Positions 47,164 through 60,256 of a stretch of 64,000 bases of DNA are shown here, one piece after another; position 1 is the first letter of the stretch, and the number at the start of each line of letters is the position of its first letter. A program made the translations under genes and the position numbers. The stretch comes from Leuctra nigra (taxonomy: Eukaryota; Arthropoda; Insecta; Plecoptera; Leuctridae). The stretch lies in contig CAKOGZ010000056.1 in NCBI GenBank assembly GCA_934045905.1, positions 226,538 through 290,537 of the forward strand, read 5' to 3'. The notes under the pieces were generated by a model, which worked only from the letters and a program-made list of their open reading frames with translations, was not told the origin of the DNA and did no database searches.

Positions 47164-48683
47164 ATGGAGGTTAAAGCTTGTGATGAGTCAGCTACGCTCG
47201 CTTCGCTAACCTGTATTAACCTAACTTTATTATATAATAATCTGACAGGGCAGCGTCGGGCGACTCCAAGGGGGCAGAGTGGGGTTCTTTTTTATAATTT
47301 TATTTATAAGCCTATTTTTTTTCGAAAAGTGTTTTATTTCATTTCTCGGCATAACGTTGTGTAGGCTTCAAGAAAATTCGATAAAAATAGGGGGGTGCCA
47401 CTTTAGAAGAAGCTCATATTGATATTTTTTTATTTGTTTCCTACTTTGTGACGAATCTATTACTCTAAGAGAGTTAACAACGTTACCCTATATAGTAGAT
47501 GGTGAGAGGCTTAAAAAGTGCAGAAACACTTTTTTCTGTCAGACGCTCCGATACGCCGCATTTCTTAGTTTATGTCCTTCAGAAGCAGAAGGGCACAATC
47601 CTGATAGGTTTTCATCAATTTTTTGTCACTGAAGGTTAAAGCTTGTTAAGGGTCAGCTACGCTCGCTTCGCTCGCTTCGCTAAGCTACCCTAACCTAACT
47701 TTATTATAAAATTATCTGACCGGGCAACGTCGGGCGACTCCAGGAGGCAGAGGGGAGATTTTTTTTTACATGTTAATGTTAAGCCTATTATTTTCGAAAA
47801 GTGTTTTATTTCATTTCTCGGCATAACGTTGTGTAGGCTTCAAGAAAATTCGATAAAAATAGGGGGGTGCCACTTTAGAAGTAGCTCATATTGATATTTT
47901 TTTATTTGTTTCCTACTTTGTGACGAATCTATTACTCTAAGAGAGTTGACAACGTTACCCTATATAGATGATGGAGAGAGGCTTAAAAAGTGCAAAAAAC
48001 ACTTTTTTCTGTCAGACGCTCCGATACGCCGCATTTCTTAGTTTATGTCCTTCAGAAGCAGAAGGGCACAATCCTGATAGGTTTTCATCAATTTTTTGTC
48101 ACTGTAGGTTAAAGCTTGTTAAGGGTCAGCTACGCTCGCTTCGCTCGCTTCGCTAACCTACCCTAACCTAACTTTATTATAAAATTATCTGACCGGGCAA
48201 CGTCGGGCGACTCCAGGAGGCAGAGGGGAGATTTTTTTTTACATGTTAATGTTAAGCCTATTATTTTCGAAAAGTGTTTTATTTCATTTCTCGGCATAAC
48301 GTTGTGTAGGCTTCAAGAAAATTCGATAAAAATAGGGGGGTGCCACTTTAGAAGTAGCTCATATTGATATTTTTTTATTTGTTTCCTACTTTGTGACGAA
48401 TCTATTACTCTAAGAGAGTTGACAACGTTACCCTATATAGTAGATGGTGAGAGGCTTAAAAAGTGCAGAAACACTTTTTTATGTCAGACTCTCCGATTCG
48501 CCGGAATTAACTGTTCATGTTATTCAGAAGCTGAATGGTATTCCCCCGATAGATTTTCATCCATTATTTTGTCAATGTATATTGACCAACAATGTAGGTT
48601 AGCCTACAAAGGTAACAATGTAACAATTAACAATGTTCCTTAGATTTTCCTTATTTCCTAGGTTTTCATCCATTTTTTAGTCA
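47164..48683 (+). repeat. 1,520-bp unit with an extra B/A hybrid half-unit
   Basis: The order is A*, B that switches to A sequence at about 47,957-47,968 (CCCTATATAG then ATGATGGAGAG), then a full B and a single T. The extra 473 bp equals one half-unit, so this is the gain product of the same out-of-register exchange that yields the short units. The final B has a cluster of changes at 48,534-48,543. Confidence 0.9.
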
Positions 48684-50883
48684 ATGGAGGTTAAAGCTTG
48701 TGATGAGTCAGCTACGCTCGCTTCGCTAACCTGTATTAACCTAACTTTATTATATAATAATCTGACAGGGCAGCGTCGGGCGACTCCAAGGGGGCAGAGT
48801 GGGGTTCTTTTTTATAATTTTATTTATAAGCCTATTTTTTTTCGAAAAGTGTTTTATTTCATTTCTCGGCATAACGTTGTGTAGGCTTCAAGAAAATTCG
48901 ATAAAAATAGGGGGGTGCCACTTTAGAAGAAGCTCATATTGATATTTTTTTATTTGTTTCCTACTTTGTGACGAATCTATTACTCTAAGAGAGTTAACAA
49001 CGTTACCCTATATAGTAGATGGTGAGAGGCTTAAAAAGTGCAGAAACACTTTTTTCTGTCAGACGCTCCGATACGCCGCATTTCTTAGTTTATGTCCTTC
49101 AGAAGCAGAAGGGCACAATCCTGATAGGTTTTCATCAATTTTTTGTCACTGAAGGTTAAAGCTTGTTAAGGGTCAGCTACGCTCGCTTCGCTCGCTTCGC
49201 TAAGCTACCCTAACCTAACTTTATTATAAAATTATCTGACCGGGCAACGTCGGGCGACTCCAGGAGGCAGAGGGGAGATTTTTTTTTACATGTTAATGTT
49301 AAGCCTATTATTTTCGAAAAGTGTTTTATTTCATTTCTCGGCATAACGTTGTGTAGGCTTCAAGAAAATTCGATAAAAATAGGGGGGTGCCACTTTAGAA
49401 GTAGCTCATATTGATATTTTTTTATTTGTTTCCTACTTTGTGACGAATCTATTACTCTAAGAGAGTTGACAACGTTACCCTATATAGTAGATGGTGAGAG
49501 GCTTAAAAAGTGCAGAAACACTTTTTTATGTCAGACTCTCCGATTCGCCGGAATTAACTGTTCATGTTATTCAGAAGCTGATGGGTCCACCCCCGATAGA
49601 TTTTCATCCATTATTTTGTCAATGTATATTGACCAACAATGTAGGTTAGCCTACAAAGGTAACAATGTAACAATTAACAATGTTCCTTAGATTTTCCTCA
49701 TTTCCTAGGTTTTCAACCATTTTTTAGTCAATGGAGGTTAAAGCTTGTGATGAGTCAGCTACGCTCGCTTCGCTAACCTGTATTAACCTAACTTTATTAT
49801 ATAATAATCTGACAGGGCAGCGTCGGGCGACTCCAAGGGGGCAGAGTGGGGTTCTTTTTTATAATTTTATTTATAAGCCTATTTTTTTTCGAAAAGTGTT
49901 TTATTTCATTTCTCGGCATAACGTTGTGTAGGCTTCAAGAAAATTCGATAAAAATAGGGGGGTGCCACTTTAGAAGGAGCTCATATTGTTATTTTTTTAT
50001 TTGTTTCCTACTTTGTGACGAATCTATTACTCTAAGAGAGTTAACAACGTTACCCTATATAGTAGATGGTGAGAGGCTTAAAAAGTGCAGAAACACTTTT
50101 TTCTGTCAGACGCTCCGATACGCCGCATTTCTTAGTTTATGTCCTTCAGAAGCAGAAGGGCACAATCCTGATAGGTTTTCATCAATTTTTTGTCACTGTA
50201 GGTTAAAGCTTGTTAAGGGTCAGCTACGCTCGCTTCGCTCGCTTCGCTAACCTACCCTAACCTAACTTTATTATAAAATTATCTGACCGGGCAACGTCGG
50301 GCGACTCCAGGAGGCAGAGGGGAGATTTTTTTTTACATGTTAATGTTAAGCCTATTATTTTCGAAAAGTGTTTTATTTCATTTCTCGGCATAACGTTGTG
50401 TAGGCTTCAAGAAAATTCGATAAAAATAGGGGGGTGCCACTTTAGAAGTAGCTCATATTGATATTTTTTATTTGTTTCCTACTTTGTGACGAATCTATTA
50501 CTCTAAGAGAGTTGACAACGTTTCCCTATATAGTAGATGGTGAGAGGCTTAAAAAGTGCAGAAACACTTTTTTATGTCAGACTCTCCAATTCGCCGGAAT
50601 TAACTGTTCATGTTATTCAGAAGCTGATGGGTCCACCCCCGATAGATTTTCATCCATTTTTTTGTCAATGTATATTGACCAACAATGTAGGTTACCTACA
50701 AAGGTAACAATGTCACAATTAACAATGTTCCTTAGATTTTCATCATTTCCTAGGTTTTCATCCATTTTTTGTCAATGTATATTGACCAACAATGTAGGTT
50801 AGCCTACAAAGGTAACAATGTAACAATTAACAATGTTCCTTAGATTTTCCTCATTTCCTAGGTTTTCATCCATTTTTTAGTCA
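48684..50883 (+). repeat. Two A* units (1,047 and 1,153 bp)
   Basis: Units start at 48,684 (one T) and 49,731 (two T). In the second, A to T at 49,989 removes a TGA stop and accidentally joins two short frames. The B half near 50.46-50.53 kb begins the CGTTTCCC haplotype. Its T-alpha at 50,686-50,700 lost AG. Confidence 0.9.
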
Positions 50884-53188
50884 ATGGAGGTTAAAGCTTG
50901 TGATGAGTCAGCTACGCTCGCTTCGCTAACCTGTATTAACCTAACTTTATTATATAATAATCTGACAGGGCAGCGTCGGGCGACTCCAAGGGGGCAGAGT
51001 GGGGTTCTTTTTTATAATTTTATTTATAAGCCAATTTTTTTGCGAAAAGTGTTTTATTACATTTCTCGGCATAACGTTGTGTAGGCATCAAGAAAATTCG
51101 ATAAAAACAGGGGGGTGCCACTTAAGAAGTAGGTCATATTGAAAAAGTTTTGTTTGTTTCTACTTTGTGACGAATCTATTACTCTTAGAGAGCTGAAAAT
51201 GATACACCATATAGATGATGGAGAGAGGCTTAAAAATGCAGAAACACTTTTTTCTGTCAGACGCTCCGATACGCCGCATTTCTTAGTTTATGTCCTTCAG
51301 AAGCAGAAGGGCACAATCCTGATAGGTTTTCATCAATTTTTTGTCACTGTAGGTTAAAGCTTGTTAAGGGTCAGCTACGCTCGCTTCGCTCGCTTCGCTA
51401 ACCTACCCTAACCTAACTTTATTATAAAATTATCTGACCGGGCAACGTCGGGCGACTCCAGGAGGCAGAGGGGAGATTTTTTTTTACATGTTAATGTTAA
51501 GCCTATTATTTTCGAAAAGTGTTTTATTTCATTTCTCGGCATAACGTTGTGTAGGCTTCAAGAAAATTCGATAAAAATAGGGGGGTGCCACTTTAGAAGT
51601 AGCTCATATTGATATTTTTTATTTGTTTCCTACTTTGTGACGAATCTATTACTCTAAGAGAGTTGACAACGTTTCCCTATATAGTAGATGGTGAGAGGCT
51701 TAAAAAGTGCAGAAACACTTTTTTATGTCAGACTCTCCGATTCGCCGGAATTAACTGTTCATGTTATTCAGAAGCTGATGGGTCCACCCCCGATAGATTT
51801 TCATCCATTTTTTTGTCAATGTATATTGACCAACAATGTAGGTTAGCCTACAAAGGTAACAATGTCACAATTAACAATGTTCCTTAGATTTTCATCATTT
51901 CCTAGGTTTTCATCCATTTTTTGTCAATGTATATTGACCAACAATGTAGGTTAGCCTACAAAGGTAACAATGTAACAATTAACAATGTTCCTTAGATTTT
52001 CCTCATTTCCTAGGTTTTCATCCATTTTTTAGTCAATGGAGGTTAAAGCTTGTGATGAGTCAGCTACGCTCGCTTCGCTAACCTGTATTAACCTAACTTT
52101 ATTATATAATAATCTGACAGGGCAGCGTCGGGCGACTCCAAGGGGGCAGAGTGGGGTTCTTTTTTATAATTTTATTTATAAGCCAATTTTTTTGCGAAAA
52201 GTGTTTTATTACATTTCTCGGCATAACGTTGTGTAGGCATCAAGAAAATTCGATAAAAACAGGGGGGTGCCACTTAAGAAGTAGGTCATATTGAAAAAGT
52301 TTTGTTTGTTTCTACTTTGTGACGAATCTATTACTCTTAGAGAGCTGAAAATGATACACCATATAGATGATGGAGAGAGGCTTAAAAATGCAGAAACACT
52401 TTTTTCTGTCAGACGCTCCGATACGCCGCATTTCTTAGTTTATGTCCTTCAGAAGCAGAAGGGCACAATCCTGATAGGTTTTCATCAATTTTTTGTCACT
52501 GTAGGTTAAAGCTTGTTAAGGGTCAGCTACGCTCGCTTCGCTCGCTTCGCTAACCTACCCTAACCTAACTTTATTATAAAATTATCTGACCGGGCAACGT
52601 CGGGCGACTCCAGGAGGCAGAGGGGAGATTTTTTTTTACATGTTAATGTTAAGCCTATTATTTTCGAAAAGTGTTTTATTTCATTTCTCGGCATAACGTT
52701 GTGTAGGCTTCAAGAAAATTCGATAAAAATAGGGGGGTGCCACTTTAGAAGTAGCTCATATTGATATTTTTTTATTTGTTTCCTACTTTGTGACGAATCT
52801 ATTACTCTAAGAGAGTTGACAACGTTACCCTATATAGTAGATGGTGAGAGGCTTAAAAAGTGCAGAAACACTTTTTTATGTCAGACTCTCCGATTCGCCG
52901 GAATTAACTGTTCATGTTATTCAGAAGCTGATGGGTCCACCCCCGATAGATTTTCATCCATTTTTTTGTCAATGTATATTGACCAACAATGTAGGTTAGC
53001 CTACAAAGGTAACAATGTCACAATTAACAATGTTCCTTAGATTTTCATCATTTCCTAGGTTTTCATCCATTTTTTGTCAATGTATATTGACCAACAATGT
53101 AGGTTAGCCTACAAAGGTAACAATGTAACAATTAACAATGTTCCTTAGATTTTCCTCATTTCCTAGGTTTTCATCCATTTTTTAGTCA
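50884..53188 (+). repeat. Tandem pair of near-identical 1,152-bp units, CTTAAGAAG subfamily
   Basis: Units start at 50,884 and 52,036. Both A modules share AAGCCAATTTTTTTGCG, CACTTAAGAAG, GTTTCTACTTTG (one C lost) and CTTAAAAATGCAG (one base lost). The same cluster reappears near 58.2 and 62.2 kb, so it defines a recent subfamily confined to the right part of the window. Confidence 0.9.
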
Positions 53189-53762
53189 ATGGAGGTTAAA
53201 GCTTGTGATGAGTCAGCTACGCTCGCTTCGCTAACCTGTATTAACCTAACTTTATTATATAATAATCTGACAGGGCAGCGTCGGGCGACTCCAAGGGGGC
53301 AGAGTGGGGTTCTTTTTTATAATTTTATTTATAAGCCTATTTTTTTGCGAAAAGTGTTTTATTACATTTCTCGGCATAACGTTGTGTAGGCATCAAGAAA
53401 ATTCGATAAAAACAGGAAGGTTCCACTTTAGAAGTAGGTCATATTGAAAAAGTTTTGTTTGTTTCCTACTTTGTGACGAATCTATTACTCTTAGAGAGCT
53501 GAAAATGATACACCATATAGATGATGGAGAGAGGCTTAAAAAGTGCAAAAACACTTTTTTCTGTCAGACGCTCCGATACGCCGCATTTCTTAGTTTATGT
53601 CCTTCAGAAGCAGAAGGGCACAATCCTGATAGGTTTTCATCAATTTTTTGTCACTGTATATTGACCAACAATGTAGGTTAGCCTACAAAGGTAACAATGT
53701 AACAATTAACAATGTTCCTTAGATTTTCCTCATTTCCTAGGTTTTCATCCATTTTTTAGTCA
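53189..53762 (+). repeat. 574-bp A-T unit lacking B
   Basis: This is the third member of the lineage at 39,051 and 44,496 (8,693 bp from the latter), with the A-to-T fusion at about 53,648-53,660. Confidence 0.9.
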
Positions 53763-56700
53763 ATGGAGGTTAAAGCTTGTGATGAGTCAGCTACGCTCGC
53801 TTCGCTAACCTGTATTAACCTAACTTTATTATTTAATAATCTGACAGGGCAGCGTCGGGCGACTCCAAGGGGGCAGAGTGGGGTTCTTTTTTATAATTTT
53901 ATTTAAAAGCCTATTTTTTTTCGAAAAGTGTTTTATTTCATTTCTCGGCATAACGTTGTGTAGGCTTCAAGAAAATTCGATAAAAACAGGGGGGTGCCAC
54001 TTTAGAAGTAGGTCATATTGAAAAAGTTTTGTTTGTTTCCTACTTTGTGACGAATCTATTACTCTTAGAGAGCTGAAAATGATACACCATATAGATGATG
54101 GAGAGAGGCTTAAAAAGTGCTGAAACACTTTTTTCTGTCAGACGCTCCGATACGCCGCATTTCTTAGTTTATGTCCTTCAGAAGCAGAAGGGCACAATCC
54201 TGATAGGTTTTCATCAATTTTTTGTCACTGTAGGTTAAAGCTTGTTAAGGGTCAGCTACGCTCGCTTCGCTCGCTTCGCTAAGCTACCCTAACCTAACTT
54301 TATTATAAAATTATCTGACCGGGCAACGTCGGGCGACTCCAGGAGGCAGAGGGGAGATTTTTTTTACATGTTAATGTTAAGCCTATTATTTTCGAAAAGT
54401 GTTTTATTTCATTTCTCGGCATAACGTTGTGTAGGCTTCAAGAAAATTCGATAAAAATAGGGGGGTGCCACTTTAGAAGTAGCTCATATTGATATTTTTT
54501 TATTTGTTTCCTACTTTGTGACGAATCTATTACTCTAAGAGAGTTGACAACGTTACCCTATATAGTAGATGGTGAGAGGCTTAAAAAGTGCAGAAACACT
54601 TTTTTATGTCAGACTCTCCGATTCGCCGGAATTAACTGTTCATGTTATTCAGAAGCTGATGGGTCGACCCCCGATAGATTTTCATCCATTATTTTGTCAA
54701 TGTATATTGACCAACAATGTAGGTTAGCCTACAAAGGTAACAATGTAACAATTAACAATGTTCCTTAGATTTTTCTCATTTCCTAGGTTTTCATCCATTT
54801 TTTAGTCAATGGAGGTTAAAGCTTGTGATGAGTCAGCTACGCTCGCTTCGCTAACCTGTATTAACCTAACTTTATTATATAATAATCTGACAGGGCAGCG
54901 TCGGGCGACTCCAAGGGGGCAGAGTGGGGTTCTTTTTTATAATTTTATTTATAAGCCTATTTTTTTGCGAAAAGTGTTTTATTACATTTCTCGGCATAAC
55001 GTTGTGTAGGCTTCAAGAAAATTCGATAAAAACAGGAAGGTTCCACTTTAGAAGTAGGTCATATTGAAAAAGTTTTGTTTGTTTCCTACTTTGTGACGAA
55101 TCTATTACTCTTAGAGAGCTGAAAATGATACACCATATAGATGATGGAGAGAGGCTTAAAAAGTGCAAAAAACACTTTTTTCTGTCAGACGCTCCGATAC
55201 GCCGCATTTCTTAGTTTATGTCCTTCAGAAGCAGAAGGGCACAATCCTGATAGGTTTTCATCAATTTTTTGTCACTGTAGGTTAAAGCTTGTTAAGGGTC
55301 AGCTACGCTCGCTTCGCTCGCTTCGCTAACCTACCCTAACCTAACTTTATTATAAAATTATCTGACCGGGCAACGTCGGGCGACTCCAGGAGGCAGAGGG
55401 GAGATTTTTTTTTACATGTTAATGTTAAGCCTATTATTTTCGAAAAGTGTTTTATTTCATTTCTCGGCATAACGTTGTGTAGGCTTCAAGAAAATTCGAT
55501 AAAAATAGGGGGGTGCCACTTTAGAAGTAGCTCATATTGATATTTTTTTATTTGTTTCCTACTTTGTGACGAATCTATTACTCTAAGAGAGTTGACAACG
55601 TTACCCTATATAGTAGATGGTGAGAGGCTTAAAAAGTGCAGAAACACTTTTTTATGTCAGACTCTCCGATTCGCCGGAATTAACTGTTCATGTTATTCAG
55701 AAGCTGATGGGTCGACCCCCGATAGATTTTCATCCATTATTTTGTCAATGTATATTGACCAACAATGTAGGTTAGCCTACAAAGGTAACAATGTAACAAT
55801 TAACAATGTTCCTTAGATTTTCCTTATTTCCTAGGTTTTCATCCATTTTTTAGTCAATGGAGGTTAAAGCTTGTGATGAGTCAGCTACGCTCGCTTCGCT
55901 AACCTGTACTAACCTAACTTTATTATATAATAATCTGACAGGGCAGCGTCGGGCGACTCCAAGGGGGCAGAGTGGGGTTCTTTTTTATAATTTTATTTAT
56001 AAGCCTATTTTTTTTCGAAAAGTGTTTTATTTCATTTCTCGGCATAACGTTGTGTAGGCTTCAAGAAAATTCGATAAAAATAGGGGGGTGCCACTTTAGA
56101 AGAAGCTCATATTGATATTTTTTTATTTGTTTCCTACTTTGTGACGAATCTATTACTCTAAGAGAGTTAACAACGTTACCCTATATAGTAGATGGTGAGA
56201 GGCTTAAAAAGTGCAGAAACACTTTTTTCTGTCAGACGCTCCGATACGCCGCATTTCTTAGTTTATGTCCTTCAGAAGCAGAAGGGCACAATCCTGATAG
56301 GTTTTCATCAATTTTTTGTCACTGTAGGTTAAAGCTTGTTAAGGGTCAGCTACGCTCGCTTCGCTCGCTTCGCTAAGCTACCCTAACCTAACTTTATTAT
56401 AAAATTATCTGACCGGGCAACGTCGGGCGACTCCAGGAGGCAGAGGGGAGATTTTTTTTTACATGTTAATGTTAAGCCTATTATTTTCGAAAAGTGTTTT
56501 ATTTCATTTCTCGGCATAACGTTGTGTAGGCTTCAAGAAAATTCGATAAAAATAGGGGGGTGCCACTTTAGAAGTAGCTCATATTGATATTTTTTTATTT
56601 GTTTCCTACTTTGTGACGAATCTATTACTCTAAGAGAGTTGACAACGTTACCCTATATAGTAGATGGTGAGAGGCTTAAAAAGTGCAGAAACACTTTTTT

Positions 56701-56903
56701 ATGTCAGACTCTCCGATTCGCCGGAATTAACTGTTCATGTTATTCAGAAGCTGATGGGTCCACCCCCGATAGATTTTCATCCATTATTTTGTCAATGTAT
56801 ATTGACCAACAATGTAGGTTAGCCTACAAAGGTAACAATGTAACAATTAACAATGTTCCTTAGATTTTCCTCATTTCCTAGGTTTTCATCCATTTTTTAG
56901 TCA
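53763..56903 (+). repeat. Three one-T units related to 45.1-47.9 kb
   Basis: Units start at 53,763, 54,809 and 55,857, which are 8,693 bp from 45,070, 46,116 and 47,164. The 54,809 unit has ordinary A sequence (TTGCGAAAAG, TTACATTTC) where its partner at 46,116 has a B-like patch, a conversion difference between otherwise matching copies. The relation ends near 56.65 kb, because the 47.96-kb B/A switch is absent here. Confidence 0.88.
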
Positions 56904-59900
56904 ATGGAGGTTAAAGCTTGTGATGAGTCAGCTACGCTCGCTTCGCTAACCTGTATTAACCTAACTTTATTATATAATAATCTGACAGGGCAGCGTCGGG
57001 CGACTCCAAGGGGGCAGAGTGGGGTTCTTTTTTATAATTTTATTTATAAGCCTATTTTTTTTCGAAAAGTGTTTTATTTCATTTCTCGGCACAACGTTGT
57101 GTAGGCTTCAAGAAAATTCGATAAAAATAGGGGGGTGCCACTTTAGAAGGAGCTCATATTGATATTTTTTTATTTGTTTCCTACTTTGTGACGAATCTAT
57201 TACTCTAAGAGAGTTAACAACGTTACCCTATATAGTAGATGGTGAGAGGCTTAAAAAGTGCAGAAACACTTTTTTCTGTCAGACGCTCCGATACGCCGCA
57301 TTTCTTAGTTTATGTCCTTCAGAAGCAGAAGGGCACAATCCTGATAGGTTTTCATCAATTTTTTGTCACTGTAGGTTAAAGCTTGTTAAGGGTCAGCTAC
57401 GCTCGCTTCGCTCGCTTCTCTAACCTACCCTAACCTAACTTTATTATAAAATTATCTGACCGGGCAACGTCGGGCGACTCCAGGAGGCAGAGGGGAGATT
57501 TTTTTTTACATGTTAATGTTAAGCCTATTATTTTCGAAAAGTGTTTTATTTCATTTCTCGGCATAACGTTGTGTAGGCTTCAAGAAAATTCGATAAAAAT
57601 AGGGGGGTGCCACTTTAGAAGTAGCTCATATTGATATTTTTTATTTGTTTCCTACTTTGTGACGAATCTATTACTCTAAGAGAGTTGACAACGTTTCCCT
57701 ATATAGTAGATGGTGAGAGGCTTAAAAAGTGTAGAAACACTTTTTTATGTCAGACTCTCCGATTCGCCGGAATTAACTGTTCATGTTATTCAGAAGCTGA
57801 TGGGTCCACCCCCGATAGATTTTCATCCATTTTTTTGTCAATGAATATTGACCAACAATGTAGGTTAGCCTACAAAGGTAACAATGTCACAATTAACAAT
57901 GTTCCTTAGATTTTCATCATTTCCTAGGTTTTCATCCATTTTTTGTCAATGTATATTGACCAACAATGTAGGTTAGCCTACAAAGGTAACAATGTAACAA
58001 TTAACAATGTTCCTTAGATTTTCCTCATTTCCTAGGTTTTCATCCATTTTTTAGTCAATGGAGGTTAAAGCTTGTGATGAGTCAGCTACGCTCGCTTCGC
58101 TAACCTGTATTAACCTAACTTTATTATATAATAATCTGACAGGGCAGCGTCGGGCGACTCCAAGGGGGCAGAGTGGGGTTCTTTTTTATAATTTTATTTA
58201 TAAGCCAATTTTTTTGCGAAAAGTGTTTTATTACATTTCTCGGCATAACGTTGTGTAGGCATCAAGAAAATTCGATAAAAACAGGGGGGTGCCACTTAAG
58301 AAGTAGGTCATATTGAAAAAGTTTTGTTTGTTTCTACTTTGTGACGAATCTATTACTCTTAGAGAGCTGAAAATGATACACCATATAGATGATGGAGAGA
58401 GGCTTAAAAATGCAGAAACACTTTTTTCTGTCAGACGCTCCGATACGCCGCATTTCTTAGTTTATGTCCTTCAGAAGCAGAAGGGCACAATCCTGATAGG
58501 TTTTCATCAATTTTTTGTCACTGTAGGTTAAAGCTTGTTAAGGGTCAGCTACGCTCGCTTCGCTCGCTTCGCTAACCTACCCTAACCTAACTTTATTATA
58601 AAATTATCTGACCGGGCAACGTCGGGCGACTCCAGGAGGCAGAGGGGAGATTTTTTTTTACATGTTAATGTTAAGCCTATTATTTTCGAAAAGTGTTTTA
58701 TTTCAGTTCTCGGCATAACGTTGTGTAGGCTTCAAGAAAATTCGATAAAAATAGGGGGGTGCCACTTTAGAAGTAGCTCATATTGATATTTTTTTATTTG
58801 TTTCCTACTTTGTGACGAATCTATTACTCTAAGAGAGTTGACAACGTTACCCTATATAGTAGATGGTGAGAGGCTTAAAAAGTGCAGAAACACTTTTTTA
58901 TGTCAGACTCTCCGATTCGCCGGAATTAACTGTTCATGTTATTCAGAAGCTGATGGGTCCACCCCCGATAGATTTTCATCCATTTTTTTGTCAATGTATA
59001 TTGACCAACAATGTAGGTTAGCCTACAAAGGTAACAATGTCACAATTAACAATGTTCCTTAGATTTTCATCATTTCCTAGGTTTTCATCCATTTTTTGTC
59101 AATGTATATTGACCAACAATGTAGGTTAGCCTACAAAGGTAACAATGTAACAATTAACAATGTTCCTTAGATTTTCCTCATTTCCTAGGTTTTCATCCAT
59201 TTTTTAGTCAATGGAGGTTAAAGCTTGTGATGAGTCAGCTACGCTCGCTTCGCTAACCTGTATTAACCTAACTTTATTATATAATAATCTGACAGGGCAG
59301 CGTCGGGCGACTCCAAGGGGGCAGAGTGGGGTTCTTTTTTATAATTTTATTTATAAGCCTATTTTTTTGCGAAAAGTGTTTTATTACATTTCTCGGCATA
59401 ACGTTGTGTAGGCATCAAGAAAATTCGATAAAAACAGGGGGGTGCCACTTAAGAAGTAGGTCATATTGAAAAAGTTTTGTTTGTTTCCTACTTTGTGACG
59501 AATCTATTACTCTTAGAGAGCTGAAAATGATACACCATATAGATGATGGAGAGAGGCTTAAAAATGCAGGAACACTTTTTTCTGTCAGACGCTCCGATAC
59601 GCCGCATTTCTTAGTTTATGTCCTTCAGAAGCAGAAGGGCACAATCCTGATAGGTTTTCATCAATTTTTTGTCACTGTAGGTTAAAGCTTGTTAAGGGTC
59701 AGCTACGCTCGCTTCGCTCGCTTCGCTAACCTACCCTAACCTAACTTTATTATAAAATTATCTGACCGGGCAACGTCGGGCGACTCCAGGAGGCAGAGGG
59801 GAGATTTTTTTTTACATGTTAATGTTAAGCCTATTATTTTCGAAAAGTGTTTTATTTCATTTCTCGGCATAACGTTGTGTAGGCTTCAAGAAAATTCGAT

Positions 59901-60256
59901 AAAAATAGGGGGGTGCCACTTTAGAAGTAGCTCATATTGATATTTTTTTATTTGTTTCCTACTTTGTGACGAATCTACTACTCTAAGAGAGTTGACAACG
60001 TTACCCTATATAGTAGATGGTGAGAGGCTTAAAAAGTGCAGAAACACTTTTTTATGTCAGATTCTCCGATTCGCCGGAATTAACTGTTCATGTTATTCAG
60101 AAGCTGATGGGTCCACCCCCGATAGATTTTCATCCATTTTTTTGTCAATGTATATTGACTAACAATGTAGGTTAGCCTACAAAGGTAACAATGTCACAAT
60201 TAACAATGTTCCTTAGATTTTCATCATTTCCTAGGTTTTCATCCATTTTTTTGTCA
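56904..60256 (+). repeat. Three units: A*, CTTAAGAAG subfamily, CTTAAGAAG subfamily
   Basis: Units start at 56,904 (A*, 1,154 bp), 58,058 (1,153 bp) and 59,211 (1,046 bp, one T-alpha). The first two match 49,731 and 50,884 at offsets of 7,173 and 7,174 bp. The third ends with T-alpha only (TTCATCATT, then TTTTTTTGTCAATGGAGG), the reverse of the usual retention of T-beta. Confidence 0.9.
57850..60070 (+). repeat. 3,930-bp-offset segmental repeat, copy 1
   Basis: Unit starts at 58,058 and 59,211 recur at 61,988 and 63,141. Rare variants recur exactly: AAAATGCAGGAACAC (59,561 and 63,491), GAATCTACTAC (59,971 and 63,901) and CAGATTCTCCG (60,059 and 63,989). One difference noticed is CAGTTCTCGG near 58,705. 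Confidence 0.87.

Noticed and set aside
49846..50250. 134-residue open frame, the longest in the window
   Set aside because: It exists only because A to T at 49,989 turns a TGA stop into TGT in one copy, and it starts at GTG. The same frame is closed in the sister units, and it crosses the A* patch boundary. No known domain, no codon-position pattern.
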